A DNA stretch of 64,000 nt from Chloroflexota bacterium. Lineage in GTDB: Bacteria; Chloroflexota; Limnocylindria; QHBO01. The position numbers were made by a program, and so were the translations under genes. The stretch covers positions 353,341 to 417,340 of the forward strand of contig JBBPIR010000001.1 of assembly GCA_038040195.1 (NCBI GenBank), in the 5' to 3' direction. Below, piece after piece: positions 1-10,420 of the stretch (its first letter is position 1; every line of letters begins with the position of its first letter). The notes under the pieces are model-generated. The model did not search any database. It was not told the DNA's origin and worked only from the letters and a program-made list of their open reading frames with translations.

Positions 1-277
1 TGGCGGCCATCACGGCCAGCGTCTGGACCGGATCGGGGAAGTTGTAGGCGTCGAAGCGCCCGGACGCGACAAACGGGGCCAACTGGAACGGCTTGGCTGA
101 GGAGCGGAGGAAAGTCGGCTCCTCCGGGTCGCCCAGATGGGCGACGCGCGCGCCGTCGGCGTTGACGACGGCGATGGACCCGCGATGCCGGGACTCGACC
201 CGATCTCCGCGAGTGACCTCGACGGTGAGTGCGGGGCTACCGGTCGGCGTCGCCGGGACCGGTGGGCTGCCGGGCAT
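1..277 (-). CDS. Asparaginase II-family protein, N-terminal part (cut by window edge)
   Basis: Reading leftwards from an ATG at 277 gives an uninterrupted frame to base 1. The translation carries the start of the asparaginase_II family: a VEVTRG segment, then ES.HRG, AVVNADG, a GDPEEPTF stretch and the RSSAKPFQ motif. This family hydrolyses L-asparagine in the cytoplasm; substrate is inferred from family only. The start lies inside the end of the bactofilin gene, so the two overlap by 41 nt and are probably cotranscribed. No clear ribosome binding site precedes the ATG, so the exact start is tentative. The C-terminal two thirds lie outside the window. Confidence 0.82.
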   Translation of the reverse strand, partial: MPGSPPVPATPTGSPALTVEVTRGDRVESRHRGSIAVVNADGARVAHLGDPEEPTFLRSSAKPFQLAPFVASGRFDAYNFPDPVQTLAVMAA

Positions 278-902
278 TGCCGGCGCCGGCTCGGGCCGGT
301 TCGCCAAGGATCTCCTTGGAGAACAGGGCGTCGGCATCAGCGGATTCGGCGAGCTTGGCGGAGCCGGCGGAGGCCGGTGAGGCTGCCCCGCCGCTCCCCG
401 ACTTGGCCGATGCGGATCCACTCTCGGCGCTTGCCCCCGCGCCGGGACCCGGAGCGCCCTCGGCCGGCGTCTTGCGGGTCATGATGACCGACCCCTCGAA
501 GAAGGCGCCTTCCTTGATGACCAGGACCTGGGTCTTGATCTCGCCCTTGACCCGCCCGGTCGAGCCGATCTCGAAGCGGCCACCGGAGTCCACGTTGCCC
601 TCGTAGTCACCATTTACGACGACGTTGTGGGCCTTGATGCTGGCGCGCACTCGGGCTTGGGGACTGAGGACCAGGGTTCCCTGGCACTCGATCTCGCCCT
701 GCGCCTCGCCGTCGATGCGCAGGTCACGGTCGCTGACGAACTTGCCGTTGAAGCGCGCATGGGAATCGAGGATGCCCTCGCTCGCATCCCGACGTGAGTC
801 GGCCGGCGAGCCCGTCGACGGCTCGCCCGGAGCGTCTGAGTACAGGGATCCGATCAACTCTTCCTGCGGCGCGTCCCGTGGGTCACGTTTCCCAAAGACC
901 AT
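237..902 (-). CDS. Bactofilin (polymer-forming cytoskeletal protein)
   Basis: 221 aa. The central region (about 50-145) is a bactofilin domain: repeated short beta segments with regularly spaced hydrophobic and Gly residues (RFNGKF, LRIDGEAQGEI, VVNGDYEGNV, GSTGRVKGEI). Bactofilins polymerise into membrane-associated filaments that organise envelope processes. The C-terminal tail (about 150-221) is low-complexity Ala/Gly/Ser/Pro, typical of disordered bactofilin tails. ATG 902 is chosen because AGAGGA lies 7 nt upstream; an open frame extends to 1073 but the extra residues look non-coding and have no ribosome site. The end overlaps the downstream asparaginase gene. Confidence 0.85.
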   Translation of the reverse strand: MVFGKRDPRDAPQEELIGSLYSDAPGEPSTGSPADSRRDASEGILDSHARFNGKFVSDRDLRIDGEAQGEIECQGTLVLSPQARVRASIKAHNVVVNGDYEGNVDSGGRFEIGSTGRVKGEIKTQVLVIKEGAFFEGSVIMTRKTPAEGAPGPGAGASAESGSASAKSGSGGAASPASAGSAKLAESADADALFSKEILGEPARAGAGNARQPTGPGDADR

Positions 903-1036
903 GTGCACATCCTCTCGCTGCGGGCGGGCGGGCACGCGAGGCGCACGCACGCGATTCGTGTGGATGAATAGCGTATCAGCCTCACGCGCTGTCGGGTAGT
1001 CCGCCGGCCACAACCCCGGCCGTATTCCGGCGGGGC

Positions 1037-1042
1037 TAGAAT
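1037..1042 (+). promoter_or_regulatory. -10-like hexamer TAGAAT directly upstream of upp
   Basis: TAGAAT fits the TAnnnT core of a sigma-70 -10 element and ends 8 nt before the upp ATG, with no purine-rich ribosome site between. Transcription starting 6-8 nt downstream would give an almost leaderless mRNA. No convincing -35 is seen. Confidence 0.45.
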
Positions 1043-1050
1043 CGCCGCCG

Positions 1051-1710
1051 ATGCCCGAGCCTCTCCCCGCCACCGTGCACGCCTCTTCTCACCCGCTGGT
1101 TGCCCACAAGCTGTCGCTCCTGCGGGAGCGGAACACCGAACCCAAGGTGTTCCGCGAGCTGGTCCGCGAGCTGTCGTGGCTGCTGGGCTACGAGGCCATG
1201 GCCGACCTGACCACCGAGTCGTATCGGCTGGAGACGCCGCTGGAGCCGATGACCGGTGCGCGACTGGAAACCAAAGTCGGCCTGGTCCCGGTATTGCGTG
1301 CGGGTCTGGGGATGGTGGAGGCCATGCTGGAGCTGATGCCCATGGCCGAGGTCTGGCATATCGGCCTGTACCGTGACGAGCGGACCCTCAAGCCGGTCGA
1401 GTACTACAACAAGCTCCCTGATGCGGCCACCGTGCAGGTCTGTCTCATCCTGGATCCGATGCTGGCCACCGGCGGCTCGAGCGCGGCGACGGTTGACATC
1501 CTGAAGGCCTGGGGTGCGGCGCGCATCAAGCAGGTCTCGCTGATCGCCGCGCCGGAAGGGATTGCCACGTTGAACACGGCGCATCCCGACGTCGAGATCC
1601 ACGTGGGGGCGGTCGACCGCCAGCTGAATGAGCGGGGCTACATCATGCCGGGCCTGGGCGACGCCGGCGACCGCCAGTTCGGGACCTTCCCGCCCTCGTC
1701 AGGAGCTTGA
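1051..1710 (+). CDS. upp: Uracil phosphoribosyltransferase
   Basis: 219 aa, normal for the family. Converts uracil and PRPP to UMP in pyrimidine salvage in the cytoplasm. Visible signatures are the N-terminal [14 protein letters not shown] segment, [10 protein letters not shown], the PRPP-binding loop [11 protein letters not shown] (about 134-144) and the C-terminal uracil-binding [16 protein letters not shown]. It is separated from the de novo pyrimidine operon at 45.9-51 kb. It is transcribed divergently from bactofilin. The start has no ribosome site but a -10-like hexamer close upstream, so the message may be leaderless. Confidence 0.96.
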   Translation: MPEPLPATVHASSHPLVAHKLSLLRERNTEPKVFRELVRELSWLLGYEAMADLTTESYRLETPLEPMTGARLETKVGLVPVLRAGLGMVEAMLELMPMAEVWHIGLYRDERTLKPVEYYNKLPDAATVQVCLILDPMLATGGSSAATVDILKAWGAARIKQVSLIAAPEGIATLNTAHPDVEIHVGAVDRQLNERGYIMPGLGDAGDRQFGTFPPSSGA

Positions 1711-2021
1711 CCGCGTATCACAACCATTCGTGATATCGCGCTATCGCGCTGCACGATGTCACGAAGTCATGTGAGGCGGAGTTGGATGCCCTGGCGAGCG
1801 GAGCGCGCCGTAGACGACGAAATGTCCCGAAGTGACCGCCCTCAGGCCGTTGATGTGACTCGACGGCACCGTTGGCTGCCCCTTCGGGACGGGGGTAACG
1901 TTAGCGGCAGGTCGTGTGGGACGGCAATCGGCTTATCCCCGACTTTGAAAAGAGCGTTGACAATTGTCCACAGCCTATCCCCAGCAACGCACTTTGAACC
2001 GCGGTACGCTCTGAAAAACTG
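1711..2021 (+). other. Intergenic region with inverted repeat and DnaA-box-like 9-mers
   Basis: 311 bases without a convincing gene. Bases 1727-1733 (TTCGTGA) and 1759-1765 (TCACGAA) form an inverted repeat around a tandem ATCGCGCT doublet. Further on, TTATCCCCG (1933-1941), TTGTCCACA (1964-1972) and CTATCCCCA (1975-1983) lie in the same orientation and resemble DnaA boxes; the middle one equals the high-GC actinobacterial form. TTGACA at 1957-1962 could be a -35 for the next gene but has no good -10 at normal spacing. Confidence 0.4.
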
Positions 2022-2438
2022 ATGGCGCCCCACCGAATCCTGTTCCTGTGCCAGCACAACTCGGCACGCTCCCAGATGGCGGAAGCCATGCTCCGCGCCT
2101 GGGGAGAAGGCCACTTCGACGCGCATTCGGCGGGCATGGAGGCCACCGCGGTTCGACCCGAGGCAATTGCCGTCATGGACGAGCTCGGGATCGACATCCG
2201 CCACCAGGCGAGCAAGACCGTGGAGCGGTACATCGGGCAGTCATGGGAGGCCCTGATCCCAGTCTGCGAGGAGGCCTGCGAGGCATGCCCCTGGATTCCG
2301 GGGGCCAGACGTGTCGAGCGATGGATGTTCGACGATCCGTCGGCCGCAAGCGGCGACCAGGCGGCTCGGTTGGCGGAGTTCCGCCGGATCCGGGACGAGA
2401 TCGCATTGGCGGTCCGCGATTTCATCGCGCGGGGCTGA
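2022..2438 (+). CDS. Arsenate reductase ArsC / low-molecular-weight phosphatase fold
   Basis: 138 aa with the LMW-PTP fold signature: P-loop C10-x-H-N-S-A-R-S near the N terminus and the Asp-Pro acid loop at D105-P106. Cys82 and Cys89, in the [10 protein letters not shown] segment, correspond to the resolving cysteines of thioredoxin-coupled ArsC enzymes, which favours arsenate reduction over a plain tyrosine phosphatase. Family role: reduces arsenate to arsenite using thioredoxin. No arsR, arsB or acr3 gene is nearby, so arsenic function rests on the cysteines only. Single gene upstream of mdh. Confidence 0.8.
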   Translation: MAPHRILFLCQHNSARSQMAEAMLRAWGEGHFDAHSAGMEATAVRPEAIAVMDELGIDIRHQASKTVERYIGQSWEALIPVCEEACEACPWIPGARRVERWMFDDPSAASGDQAARLAEFRRIRDEIALAVRDFIARG

Positions 2439-2494
2439 CCCATCCGAACGGGGGCAGGCGGAGGGGATACACTCGGGCCTCGCAAGGAGATCCG

Positions 2495-3487
2495 ATGCCC
2501 GACCAGCGTGTGACGGTGGCGGTCACCGGCGCGGCCGGCCAGATCGGCTACGCGCTTGTGTTCCGCATCGCATCGGGCCAGATGTTCGGACCCCAGACCA
2601 GCGTCGAGCTGCGCCTGCTGGAGCTGGAGGCGGCCCTCCCGTCCCTGGACGGAGTGGCCATGGAGCTTGAGGACTGCGCATTCCCGCTCCTGGCCGGTGT
2701 GGTGACCACCGCCCGGCCCGATGAGGCGTTCCGCGGCGCCAATTGGGCCCTGCTGGTGGGCGCCGTCCCTCGTAGGCCGGGCATGGAGCGCAAGGACCTG
2801 CTGGGCGTAAATGCCGGCATCTTCGGCGCCCAGGGTCGGTCACTGGCCGCCAATGCCGCGGACGACGTCCGGGTTCTGGTGGTGGGCAATCCGTGCAATA
2901 CGAACTGCCTGATCGCGTCCACGGCCGCTCCAGACATCCCTCGCGACCGGTGGTTCGCCATGACCATGTTGGACGAGACGCGGGGTCGAGCCCTGCTGGC
3001 CCGCCGCGCCGGTGCGAGCGTGGCCGAGGTGCGGGACCTGGTGATCTGGGGCAACCACTCTGCGACGCAGTTCCCCGACGCGTTCCACGCCACGATCGGT
3101 GGGCGTGCAGCCGCGGAAGTTATCAGCGACGACGTCTGGCTGCGGGGCGACTTCATCAGCACCGTCCAGCAGCGGGGAGCGGCCATCATCGCGGCCCGTG
3201 GCGCATCGTCGGCGGCCTCGGCCGCCAATGCGGTCATCGAGACGGTCCGCAACGTGGCCGCACCGACCGGGCAGATCTTCTCGGCCGCGGTTCCGTCTCC
3301 GGGCCGTGAAACCGGCTACGGCGTGCCGGCCGGGATCGTGTTCGGCTACCCGCTGCGCGGCGCCGGACCCGGCCAAGTCGAGATCGTGCAGGGCATCCAG
3401 CACGAGGAGTGGGCGGCGCAGCGGATCGCAACCACCCTCAACGAGCTGGTGGAGGAGCGGGACGCGGTGGGAGCGCTGGCCGCATGA
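2495..3487 (+). CDS. mdh: Malate dehydrogenase (NAD-dependent)
   Basis: 330 aa. Oxidises malate to oxaloacetate in the TCA cycle. Rossmann motif TGAAGQIG at residues 11-18, substrate Arg in [15 protein letters not shown], and the catalytic His in [11 protein letters not shown] are present. The segment usually written TRLDHNR reads TMLDETR: the Asp and Arg are kept while the first Arg and the His-Asn pair are replaced. Start at ATG 2495 is fixed by AAGGAGA at 2484-2490; the frame is open further upstream but those residues overlap arsC and are not mdh-like. The stop overlaps the gltA start by 4 nt (ATGA), so the two TCA genes are coupled. Confidence 0.95.
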   Translation: MPDQRVTVAVTGAAGQIGYALVFRIASGQMFGPQTSVELRLLELEAALPSLDGVAMELEDCAFPLLAGVVTTARPDEAFRGANWALLVGAVPRRPGMERKDLLGVNAGIFGAQGRSLAANAADDVRVLVVGNPCNTNCLIASTAAPDIPRDRWFAMTMLDETRGRALLARRAGASVAEVRDLVIWGNHSATQFPDAFHATIGGRAAAEVISDDVWLRGDFISTVQQRGAAIIAARGASSAASAANAVIETVRNVAAPTGQIFSAAVPSPGRETGYGVPAGIVFGYPLRGAGPGQVEIVQGIQHEEWAAQRIATTLNELVEERDAVGALAA

Positions 3488-4833
3488 GCGGCGACGGCCT
3501 GGGGGACGGCAAGGGCGACGGTCGGACCAGCGGCGAGACGCTGACCCGCCCCGACAAGGCATCGGTCAGGGTCGGCGACCAGGCAGCTGAACTGCCCATC
3601 GTGCGGGGCCGCGAGGGCGACGACGCGGTCGACATCGGTCAGTTGCGGTCAGAGACCGGCCTTGTCACCTTCGATCCCGGCTACAAGAACACCGCCGTCT
3701 CGACCTCCGCCATCACCTTCCTCGACGGCGAGGCCGGGATCCTCCGCTATCGGGGTTATCCGATCGAGCAGATCGCGGCTCGGTCCAGCTTCCTCGAGAC
3801 GGCCTATCTCCTGATCTACGGGGAGCTACCCACCAAGGCGGAATACGGGGCCTGGCTGGACGACATCGTTCATCACACCCTCATCCACGAGGAAATGCGC
3901 CGCTTCTTCGACTCGTTCCCGTACGACGCCCATCCCATGGCGGTCCTGGCCTCCGGCACCGTGGGGCTATCGACCTTCTACCAGGGCAGCCACGACCCGT
4001 TCGACCGCACCGCGGTGGAGCTCACGATCCGGCGCCTGATCGCCAAGGTCCCCACCCTGGCCGCGTGGGCCTTCAAGAAGAGCATCGGCCAGCCGTACGT
4101 GTATCCCCGCAACGACCTGGACTACGCCCCGAACTTCCTGAACATGATGTTCGCGGTCCCGGCCGAGCCATACCAGGTCAGCTCGGTTGTCAGCGCCGCC
4201 CTGGAGCAGCTGCTGGTCATGCACGCCGATCACGAGCAGAACCTGTCCACCGCGACGGTCCGCAACGTGGGCAGCGGCCAGGGGAACCTGTACGCCTGCA
4301 TCAGCGCCGGGATGAGCGCCCTGTGGGGGCCGCTGCATGGCGGAGCCAACGAGACGGTCATCAAGACCCTGGAGCGGATTGCGGCCGACGGCGGCAACGT
4401 CGCCAAATGGGTGGCCAGGGCCAAGGACCCCGAGGACCGCTTCAAGCTGCCCGGCTTCGGCCACCCGGTGTACCGCAACTTCGACCCGCGGGCTAACCTC
4501 ATCAAGGCCACCGCTGACCAGGTCCTGGCCGCCCTGGGCGCCGACGGGGAGCTGTTCGAGATCGCCAAGCGGCTGGAGGAGACCGCGCTCAGCGACGAGT
4601 ACTTCATCGAGCGCCGCCTGTACCCCAACGTCGACTTCTACTCGGGCCTCATCTACCGCGCCATCGGCTTCCCGAAGAACATGTTCACCGCGCTGTTCGC
4701 CATGGGACGGCTGCCCGGCTGGATCGCCCAGTGGAAGGAGATGATCGAGGACCCCGAGACCAAGATCGCCCGCCCCCGCCAGGTATACACCGGCGTGCCG
4801 GCGCGCGATTACGTTCCGATCGAGTCCCGCTGA
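3484..4833 (+). CDS. gltA: Citrate synthase
   Basis: 449 aa. Condenses acetyl-CoA with oxaloacetate. Motifs in order: [35 protein letters not shown], the catalytic-His segment GPLHGGANE, and [14 protein letters not shown] with catalytic His. The first 40 residues are a hydrophilic Gly/Asp-rich extension absent from most family members. ATG 3484 overlaps the mdh stop (ATGA), so translation is likely coupled, and the enzyme that makes oxaloacetate sits directly upstream. Only the substitution of Pro after the His of GFGHxVY differs from the common form; that position is variable in the family signature. Confidence 0.95.
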   Translation: MSGDGLGDGKGDGRTSGETLTRPDKASVRVGDQAAELPIVRGREGDDAVDIGQLRSETGLVTFDPGYKNTAVSTSAITFLDGEAGILRYRGYPIEQIAARSSFLETAYLLIYGELPTKAEYGAWLDDIVHHTLIHEEMRRFFDSFPYDAHPMAVLASGTVGLSTFYQGSHDPFDRTAVELTIRRLIAKVPTLAAWAFKKSIGQPYVYPRNDLDYAPNFLNMMFAVPAEPYQVSSVVSAALEQLLVMHADHEQNLSTATVRNVGSGQGNLYACISAGMSALWGPLHGGANETVIKTLERIAADGGNVAKWVARAKDPEDRFKLPGFGHPVYRNFDPRANLIKATADQVLAALGADGELFEIAKRLEETALSDEYFIERRLYPNVDFYSGLIYRAIGFPKNMFTALFAMGRLPGWIAQWKEMIEDPETKIARPRQVYTGVPARDYVPIESR

Positions 4834-4848
4834 GCGCACCGCGGATCC

Positions 4849-5628
4849 GTGCGCTTTACAGTCCTTGGGCGCTCGCCCGCCGTCCCGAACCCGGGTGAGG
4901 CGTGCGCCGGCTACCTGGTGGCCGGCGGGCGGAGCCGGGTCATGGTCGACATCGGTCCGGGCACGGTGGCCCAGCTGCTCCGACTCTGCAATCCGTCCGA
5001 ATTGGATGCCGTCGTCATCAGCCACATGCATACCGATCACTTCCTCGACCTGGTGACCATGCGCTACTCGTTCCCCTGGAAGGACGAGGCCAATCCCAAG
5101 CTCCGGGTGTACCTCCCGCCGGGCGCGACGGGCCAGATGGAGATGGTGGCCCGCGGGGCAGGGTTTCCAGACTACTTCGCGCGCAGTTTTGCGTTCATCG
5201 AGCACGATGGGGCCGCCGCGCTGGAGATCGGCGACCTGCGCTTCGAGCCCACGCCGACCATCCATTTCGTCCCGACCTGGGGCTTCCGGGTCAGTTCGCG
5301 CGGACCCGATGACGGCGGGCGGGCGATCGCCTATTCAGCCGATTCCGCGCCCACGCCGACGCTGGACACGCTCGCCGACCGGGCCGATCTGTTCATCTGC
5401 GAGGCGGCCAACCGCACGCTGGCCGATGACGCCCCGCCCCCCGAGCGGCGCGGGCACCTCCTCCCAACCGAGGCAGGTGAAGTGGCCCAGCGCGCGGGCG
5501 TGGGACGCATGGTCCTGACCCACCTGCCGGTCGACTCGAACGGCGGGATGTGGGCCGTCAGCCAGGCGGCAACCACCTTCGAGGGCCCGGTCGAGGTGGC
5601 CGATACCCTCAAGGCTTGGGAGGTTTGA
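4849..5628 (+). CDS. Metallo-beta-lactamase fold hydrolase (RNase Z-like class)
   Basis: 259 aa, GTG start. Shows the MBL metal motif SHMHTDH (about residues 61-67), IHF further on, SADS with a metal Asp near 165, and a C-terminal THLP. Overall architecture resembles the RNase Z / ElaC-like hydrolases, but the exosite arm needed for tRNA processing is not evident, so substrate is unknown. It lies 15 nt after gltA and 2 nt before the next gene, so it probably belongs to the mdh-gltA transcript. Confidence 0.8.
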   Translation: MRFTVLGRSPAVPNPGEACAGYLVAGGRSRVMVDIGPGTVAQLLRLCNPSELDAVVISHMHTDHFLDLVTMRYSFPWKDEANPKLRVYLPPGATGQMEMVARGAGFPDYFARSFAFIEHDGAAALEIGDLRFEPTPTIHFVPTWGFRVSSRGPDDGGRAIAYSADSAPTPTLDTLADRADLFICEAANRTLADDAPPPERRGHLLPTEAGEVAQRAGVGRMVLTHLPVDSNGGMWAVSQAATTFEGPVEVADTLKAWEV

Positions 5629-5630
5629 GC

Positions 5631-6077
5631 ATGGAAGTCAAGGAGCTGGGCCACATCGTTCTGTACGTCGGTGACCTGAAGCGATCGCGGCACTTCTATG
5701 GAGACGTCCTGGGCTGGAAGCAGGTCGTGGAAATGGGCGACATGGCGGCCATCTTCTCGTCCGGGCGCACCCACCACGAGCTGCTGCTGCTGGAGGTCGG
5801 GCCATCTGCGGCTCCAGTGCCTGCCGGCCGACGGTTGGGCATGTACCACTTCGGGCTCAAGGTCGGCGAGACCGATGACGAGCTGCGCGAGGTGATCGAC
5901 ACGCTGCGGCGGGAGGAGGTGCCGATCACCGGGATGGCCGACCATACGGTCACCCATAGCGTGTACATCACCGATCCTGACGGCAACGAGATCGAGTTGT
6001 ACATCGATGTGCAACCGGAGACCTGGCGCGACGACCCCACCGCCATCGTCGCCTCGACCAAGCCCCTCCGCCTTTAG
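5631..6077 (+). CDS. VOC (glyoxalase/extradiol dioxygenase-like) family protein
   Basis: 148 aa. One pair of betaalphabetabetabeta modules: LGHIVLYVGDLKRSRHFYGDVLGW at the start, MYHFGLKV in the middle and DPDGNEIELYID near the end. The candidate metal ligands are the His in GHIVLY, the His in MYHFG and the Glu in IELY, as in extradiol-type and related VOC enzymes. The reaction cannot be told from sequence. It starts 2 nt after the MBL gene. Its TAG is shared in a 4-nt convergent overlap with the next, opposite-strand gene. Confidence 0.82.
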   Translation: MEVKELGHIVLYVGDLKRSRHFYGDVLGWKQVVEMGDMAAIFSSGRTHHELLLLEVGPSAAPVPAGRRLGMYHFGLKVGETDDELREVIDTLRREEVPITGMADHTVTHSVYITDPDGNEIELYIDVQPETWRDDPTAIVASTKPLRL

Positions 6078-6589
6078 CCCCCCAGCCGGGCCTGGGCGAT
6101 CCAGCGGTCCCCGGCCCAGGTGGCCAGCCCCCACAGCACGCTGATGGCCAGGGTGGCCACCAGGATCGCGGCTCCCAGGACCAGGGTCCCGGCGCCGAAC
6201 CCAGCCCCCAGCCCGAACGTCACCAGGCTCCCGAACACGATCGTCAGCATGGCCATGAACAGACCGATGCGGGCCGCGGTGAACACGAACCATGCCGCCG
6301 TGTGACCCTGGGCGCGGCCCGACAGCCACAGGACGGTGGGTCCAGTGGCGCCGTACAGGGCGACGTAGAACCCGAAATCGCTGAACAACGCTCCCGCTCC
6401 CAGCCGCTCCCCGAGGACCACGTTCGCGACCACCCAGGCCGCCAGCAGGGCGCTGCCCGCACCGACGAGTAGCAGCCACGCCAGGAGTAGCGTGGCGGTG
6501 CCGGCCGACAGCCGCTCCACCAGCTCCCCGGAGTCGGTTTCGACCAACTCGGTGGGGCCTTCCGGATTCGGCTCGGGGTCGGTGCTCAT
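6074..6589 (-). CDS. Hypothetical membrane protein, four to five predicted membrane segments
   Basis: 171 aa, family not recognised. An acidic N-terminal 30 residues is followed by hydrophobic segments at about 33-58, 66-88, 98-122 and 130-158, separated by short charged loops. The ATG is preceded by GGACCG rather than a classical ribosome site. Ends tail-to-tail with the VOC gene, sharing 4 nt. The small spacing (16 nt) to the end of the transsulfuration gene on the same strand suggests it is the last cistron of that run or vice versa; it is read after it only if transcribed through. Confidence 0.65.
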   Translation of the reverse strand: MSTDPEPNPEGPTELVETDSGELVERLSAGTATLLLAWLLLVGAGSALLAAWVVANVVLGERLGAGALFSDFGFYVALYGATGPTVLWLSGRAQGHTAAWFVFTAARIGLFMAMLTIVFGSLVTFGLGAGFGAGTLVLGAAILVATLAISVLWGLATWAGDRWIAQARLGG

Positions 6590-6605
6590 CGGTCCGGTCG
6601 GCAGG

Positions 6606-7760
6606 TCAGGTTGACGTCAGGGCCTGCTCCAGGTCGGCGACCAGGTCCTCGGCCGCCTCGATCCCGACCGACAGCCGCACCAGGTCGGCGGGGACCTCGA
6701 GCGGAGACCCGGCCACAGACGCGTGGGTCATGACGGCGGGCACTTCGACCAGCGACTCCACGGCTCCAAGCGACTCGGCCAGGGTGAAGACCCGCATCGC
6801 GCCGGCGACCCGGTTGGCCTCCGCCGCGCCGCCGGCCAGCTGGAACGAGAGCATGGCCCCGGGGAGGCGCATCTGGCGCTCGACCAGCTCGCGCTGCGGG
6901 TGGTTGGCCAGGCCGGGATAGTGGACCGCGCTGACCTCCGTCCGGCCGGTCAGCCAGTCGGCCAGGAGGGCGGCGTTGGCGCAGGCGCGGTCCATCCGGA
7001 TCGCCAACGTGCGGAGGCCGCGCAGCACGAGCCAGCAGTCGAATGGGCTGGGTACCGCGCCGGCCGCGTTCTGGTGGTACCGCAGCTTCTCGGCCAGCTC
7101 AGCCGACCGGGTGGCGATCACGCCGCTCACCACGTCCGAGTGGCCGCCCAGGTACTTGGTTGCCGAGTGGAGGACCACGTCGGCGCCGAACTCCAGCGGT
7201 CGCTGGAGGTACGGCGTGGCGAAGGTGTTGTCGACCACGGTCAGCGCGCCGGCGGTGGCGGCCAGGCGGGTCACGGCGCTGATGTCCACCACCTTCAGCA
7301 GAGGGTTGGTCGGACTCTCCAACCAGACCATCCGGGTCTGATCGGTCAGTGCGGACGCCACCGCGTCGAGGTCCCGGAGGTCGACGACATCGACATTGAC
7401 CCCGTATCGGGCCCAGACCTTCTGGGCGAGGCGCCAGGTGCCGCCATATACGTCGTCGCCGAGCAGGATGCGCTGGCCCGGATCAAGGAGATACAGCAGG
7501 TTCTGGGTGGCGGCCATGCCGGACGCGTACGCGACGCCGTGGGCCCCTCCCTCCAGCTCCGCCACCGCGCGCTCCAGGACGTCGCGGGTCGGGTTGCCGG
7601 TGCGGGCGTACTCGTACCCCATCCGCGGGCTGCCGACCGCGTCCTGTTGGAAGGTGGCCGCCGGCTGGATGGCCGGCACGACCGCGCCGGTCATGGGATC
7701 CGATTCGAACCCCGCGTGGACGGCAAGCGTCTCGAAGTGACGCTTGCCCGGGTCGCTCAC
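6606..7760 (-). CDS. Cystathionine gamma-synthase / gamma-lyase (Cys/Met PLP-dependent family)
   Basis: 384 aa, cytoplasmic PLP enzyme. Signatures: YARTGNPTRDVLE, ASGMAATQ, the conserved SPTNPLLKVVD, and the PLP-lysine motif HSATKYLGGHSD. Members either make cystathionine from activated homoserine or cleave it to cysteine; sequence alone does not separate these. A cystathionine beta-synthase-like gene lies about 1.6 kb upstream on the same strand, which favours a gamma-lyase role in reverse transsulfuration. GTG 7760 is chosen because the preceding residues of the open frame are compositional noise overlapping the dehydrogenase gene. Confidence 0.88.
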   Translation of the reverse strand: MSDPGKRHFETLAVHAGFESDPMTGAVVPAIQPAATFQQDAVGSPRMGYEYARTGNPTRDVLERAVAELEGGAHGVAYASGMAATQNLLYLLDPGQRILLGDDVYGGTWRLAQKVWARYGVNVDVVDLRDLDAVASALTDQTRMVWLESPTNPLLKVVDISAVTRLAATAGALTVVDNTFATPYLQRPLEFGADVVLHSATKYLGGHSDVVSGVIATRSAELAEKLRYHQNAAGAVPSPFDCWLVLRGLRTLAIRMDRACANAALLADWLTGRTEVSAVHYPGLANHPQRELVERQMRLPGAMLSFQLAGGAAEANRVAGAMRVFTLAESLGAVESLVEVPAVMTHASVAGSPLEVPADLVRLSVGIEAAEDLVADLEQALTST

Positions 7761-7773
7761 GGGTAGCGGCGGG

Positions 7774-9318
<1,545 letters not shown>

Positions 9319-9375
9319 ACGTTGAACGGCTCCTGTTCGGTGCCGCTCAAGGGTACTGCGCCGCGCCCCCTGCGG

Positions 9376-10386
9376 CTATCGGTACCCGTGGGTCTCACCA
9401 CGGCGGACGACGACCTCGGGGTGGGTGGCGCGCCAGTCGTAGTCGGCGACCTGCTCCTCCGCACCGAGGATCCCAGCCTCGCGCAGCCACGCGTCGTTGT
9501 AGAGCTTGCCGATGTAGTTGCGCCCCGAATCGGGCAGCAGCACCACGAATAGCGAATCGGGATCGTCCAGGTCCCGGGCAAGTTGCAACGCAGCCCACAG
9601 CGCGGTCCCGCCCGACTCCCCGACCAGGATGCCCTCGGCCTTGGTGGCGGCTCGAGCGGTGAGGAAGGCATCGCGGTCCGACACGCGCACGATGACATCG
9701 GCCATGTCGGGGTCGTAGGTGCCCGGCCAGAAGTCCTCGCCGACGCCCTCGGTCAGGTAGGGCCGGATCGGTCCACCGCTGAAGACCGAGCCCTCCGTAT
9801 CGGCGCCGACCACCACCAGGTCAGGCTTCTGCTCCTTCAGGAAGCGGCCCGCTCCCGAGATGGTGCCGCCGGTCCCCAAGCCGGCGACGAAATGCGTGAT
9901 CCGCCCCTCGGTTGCTTCCCAAATCTCGGGTCCGGTGGTCAGGTAGTGCGCCTCCGGGTTGGCGGGGTTCGAGTACTGGTCCGGCTTCCAGGCGCCTGGC
10001 GTCTCGCGCATCAGACGGTCGCTGACCTTGTAGTAGCTCCGCTCGTCCTCGGGATCGACGTCGGTGGGGCAGACCACCACCTCGGCACCGTAGGCGCGCA
10101 GCAACGCCCGCTTCTCCTCGCTCTGCTTGTCGGCCATCACGAAGATGCACCGATACCCCTTCACCGCGGCCGCCATGGCCAGTCCGACCCCGGTGTTGCC
10201 ACTGGTGGGCTCCACGATCACGCCACCCGGCTTGAGCAGCCCTGCTCGCTCGGCGGCCTCGATCATGGGCAGTGCGATTCGATCCTTGACCGATCCGCCC
10301 GGATTGAAGGCCTCGAGCTTGGCAACGATGCGGGGCGTGACCCCCTCCGCCAGTCGGTCCAGCGCCACGATGGGCGTGCCGCCCAC
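9376..10386 (-). CDS. Cystathionine beta-synthase-like PLP enzyme (catalytic core only)
   Basis: 336 aa from GTG 10386. Carries the PLP-lysine motif GSVKDR, VEPTSGNTG, GLGTGGTISG and a C-terminal stretch (EGVGEDFWP, ARAATKAEGILVGESGG, LLPDSGRNYIGKLYND) typical of cystathionine beta-synthase rather than CysK. No C-terminal CBS (Bateman) pair follows, so S-adenosylmethionine activation is not expected. The start is uncertain: the upstream codons read PSITAA, which aligns with the usual family N terminus, and no ATG is available; CTG at 10407 or GTG at 10386 are candidates. Lies just after lgt and before mmsA. Confidence 0.82.
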   Translation of the reverse strand: MGGTPIVALDRLAEGVTPRIVAKLEAFNPGGSVKDRIALPMIEAAERAGLLKPGGVIVEPTSGNTGVGLAMAAAVKGYRCIFVMADKQSEEKRALLRAYGAEVVVCPTDVDPEDERSYYKVSDRLMRETPGAWKPDQYSNPANPEAHYLTTGPEIWEATEGRITHFVAGLGTGGTISGAGRFLKEQKPDLVVVGADTEGSVFSGGPIRPYLTEGVGEDFWPGTYDPDMADVIVRVSDRDAFLTARAATKAEGILVGESGGTALWAALQLARDLDDPDSLFVVLLPDSGRNYIGKLYNDAWLREAGILGAEEQVADYDWRATHPEVVVRRGETHGYR

Positions 10387-10420
10387 CGCCGCGGTGATGG
10401 AGGGCAGGACGCCCGGCCAC

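Noticed and set aside
1711-2021. Chromosomal origin of replication
   Set aside because: Only three imperfect boxes, no dnaA/dnaN/rpmH neighbours and no AT-rich segment.
2048-2494. N-terminal extension of mdh
   Set aside because: Overlaps arsC in another frame; AAGGAGA and the Rossmann start fix ATG 2495.
3967-5265. 432-codon minus-strand frame opposite gltA and the MBL gene
   Set aside because: Antisense to strongly conserved citrate synthase; composition is Gly/Val/Arg-rich noise.
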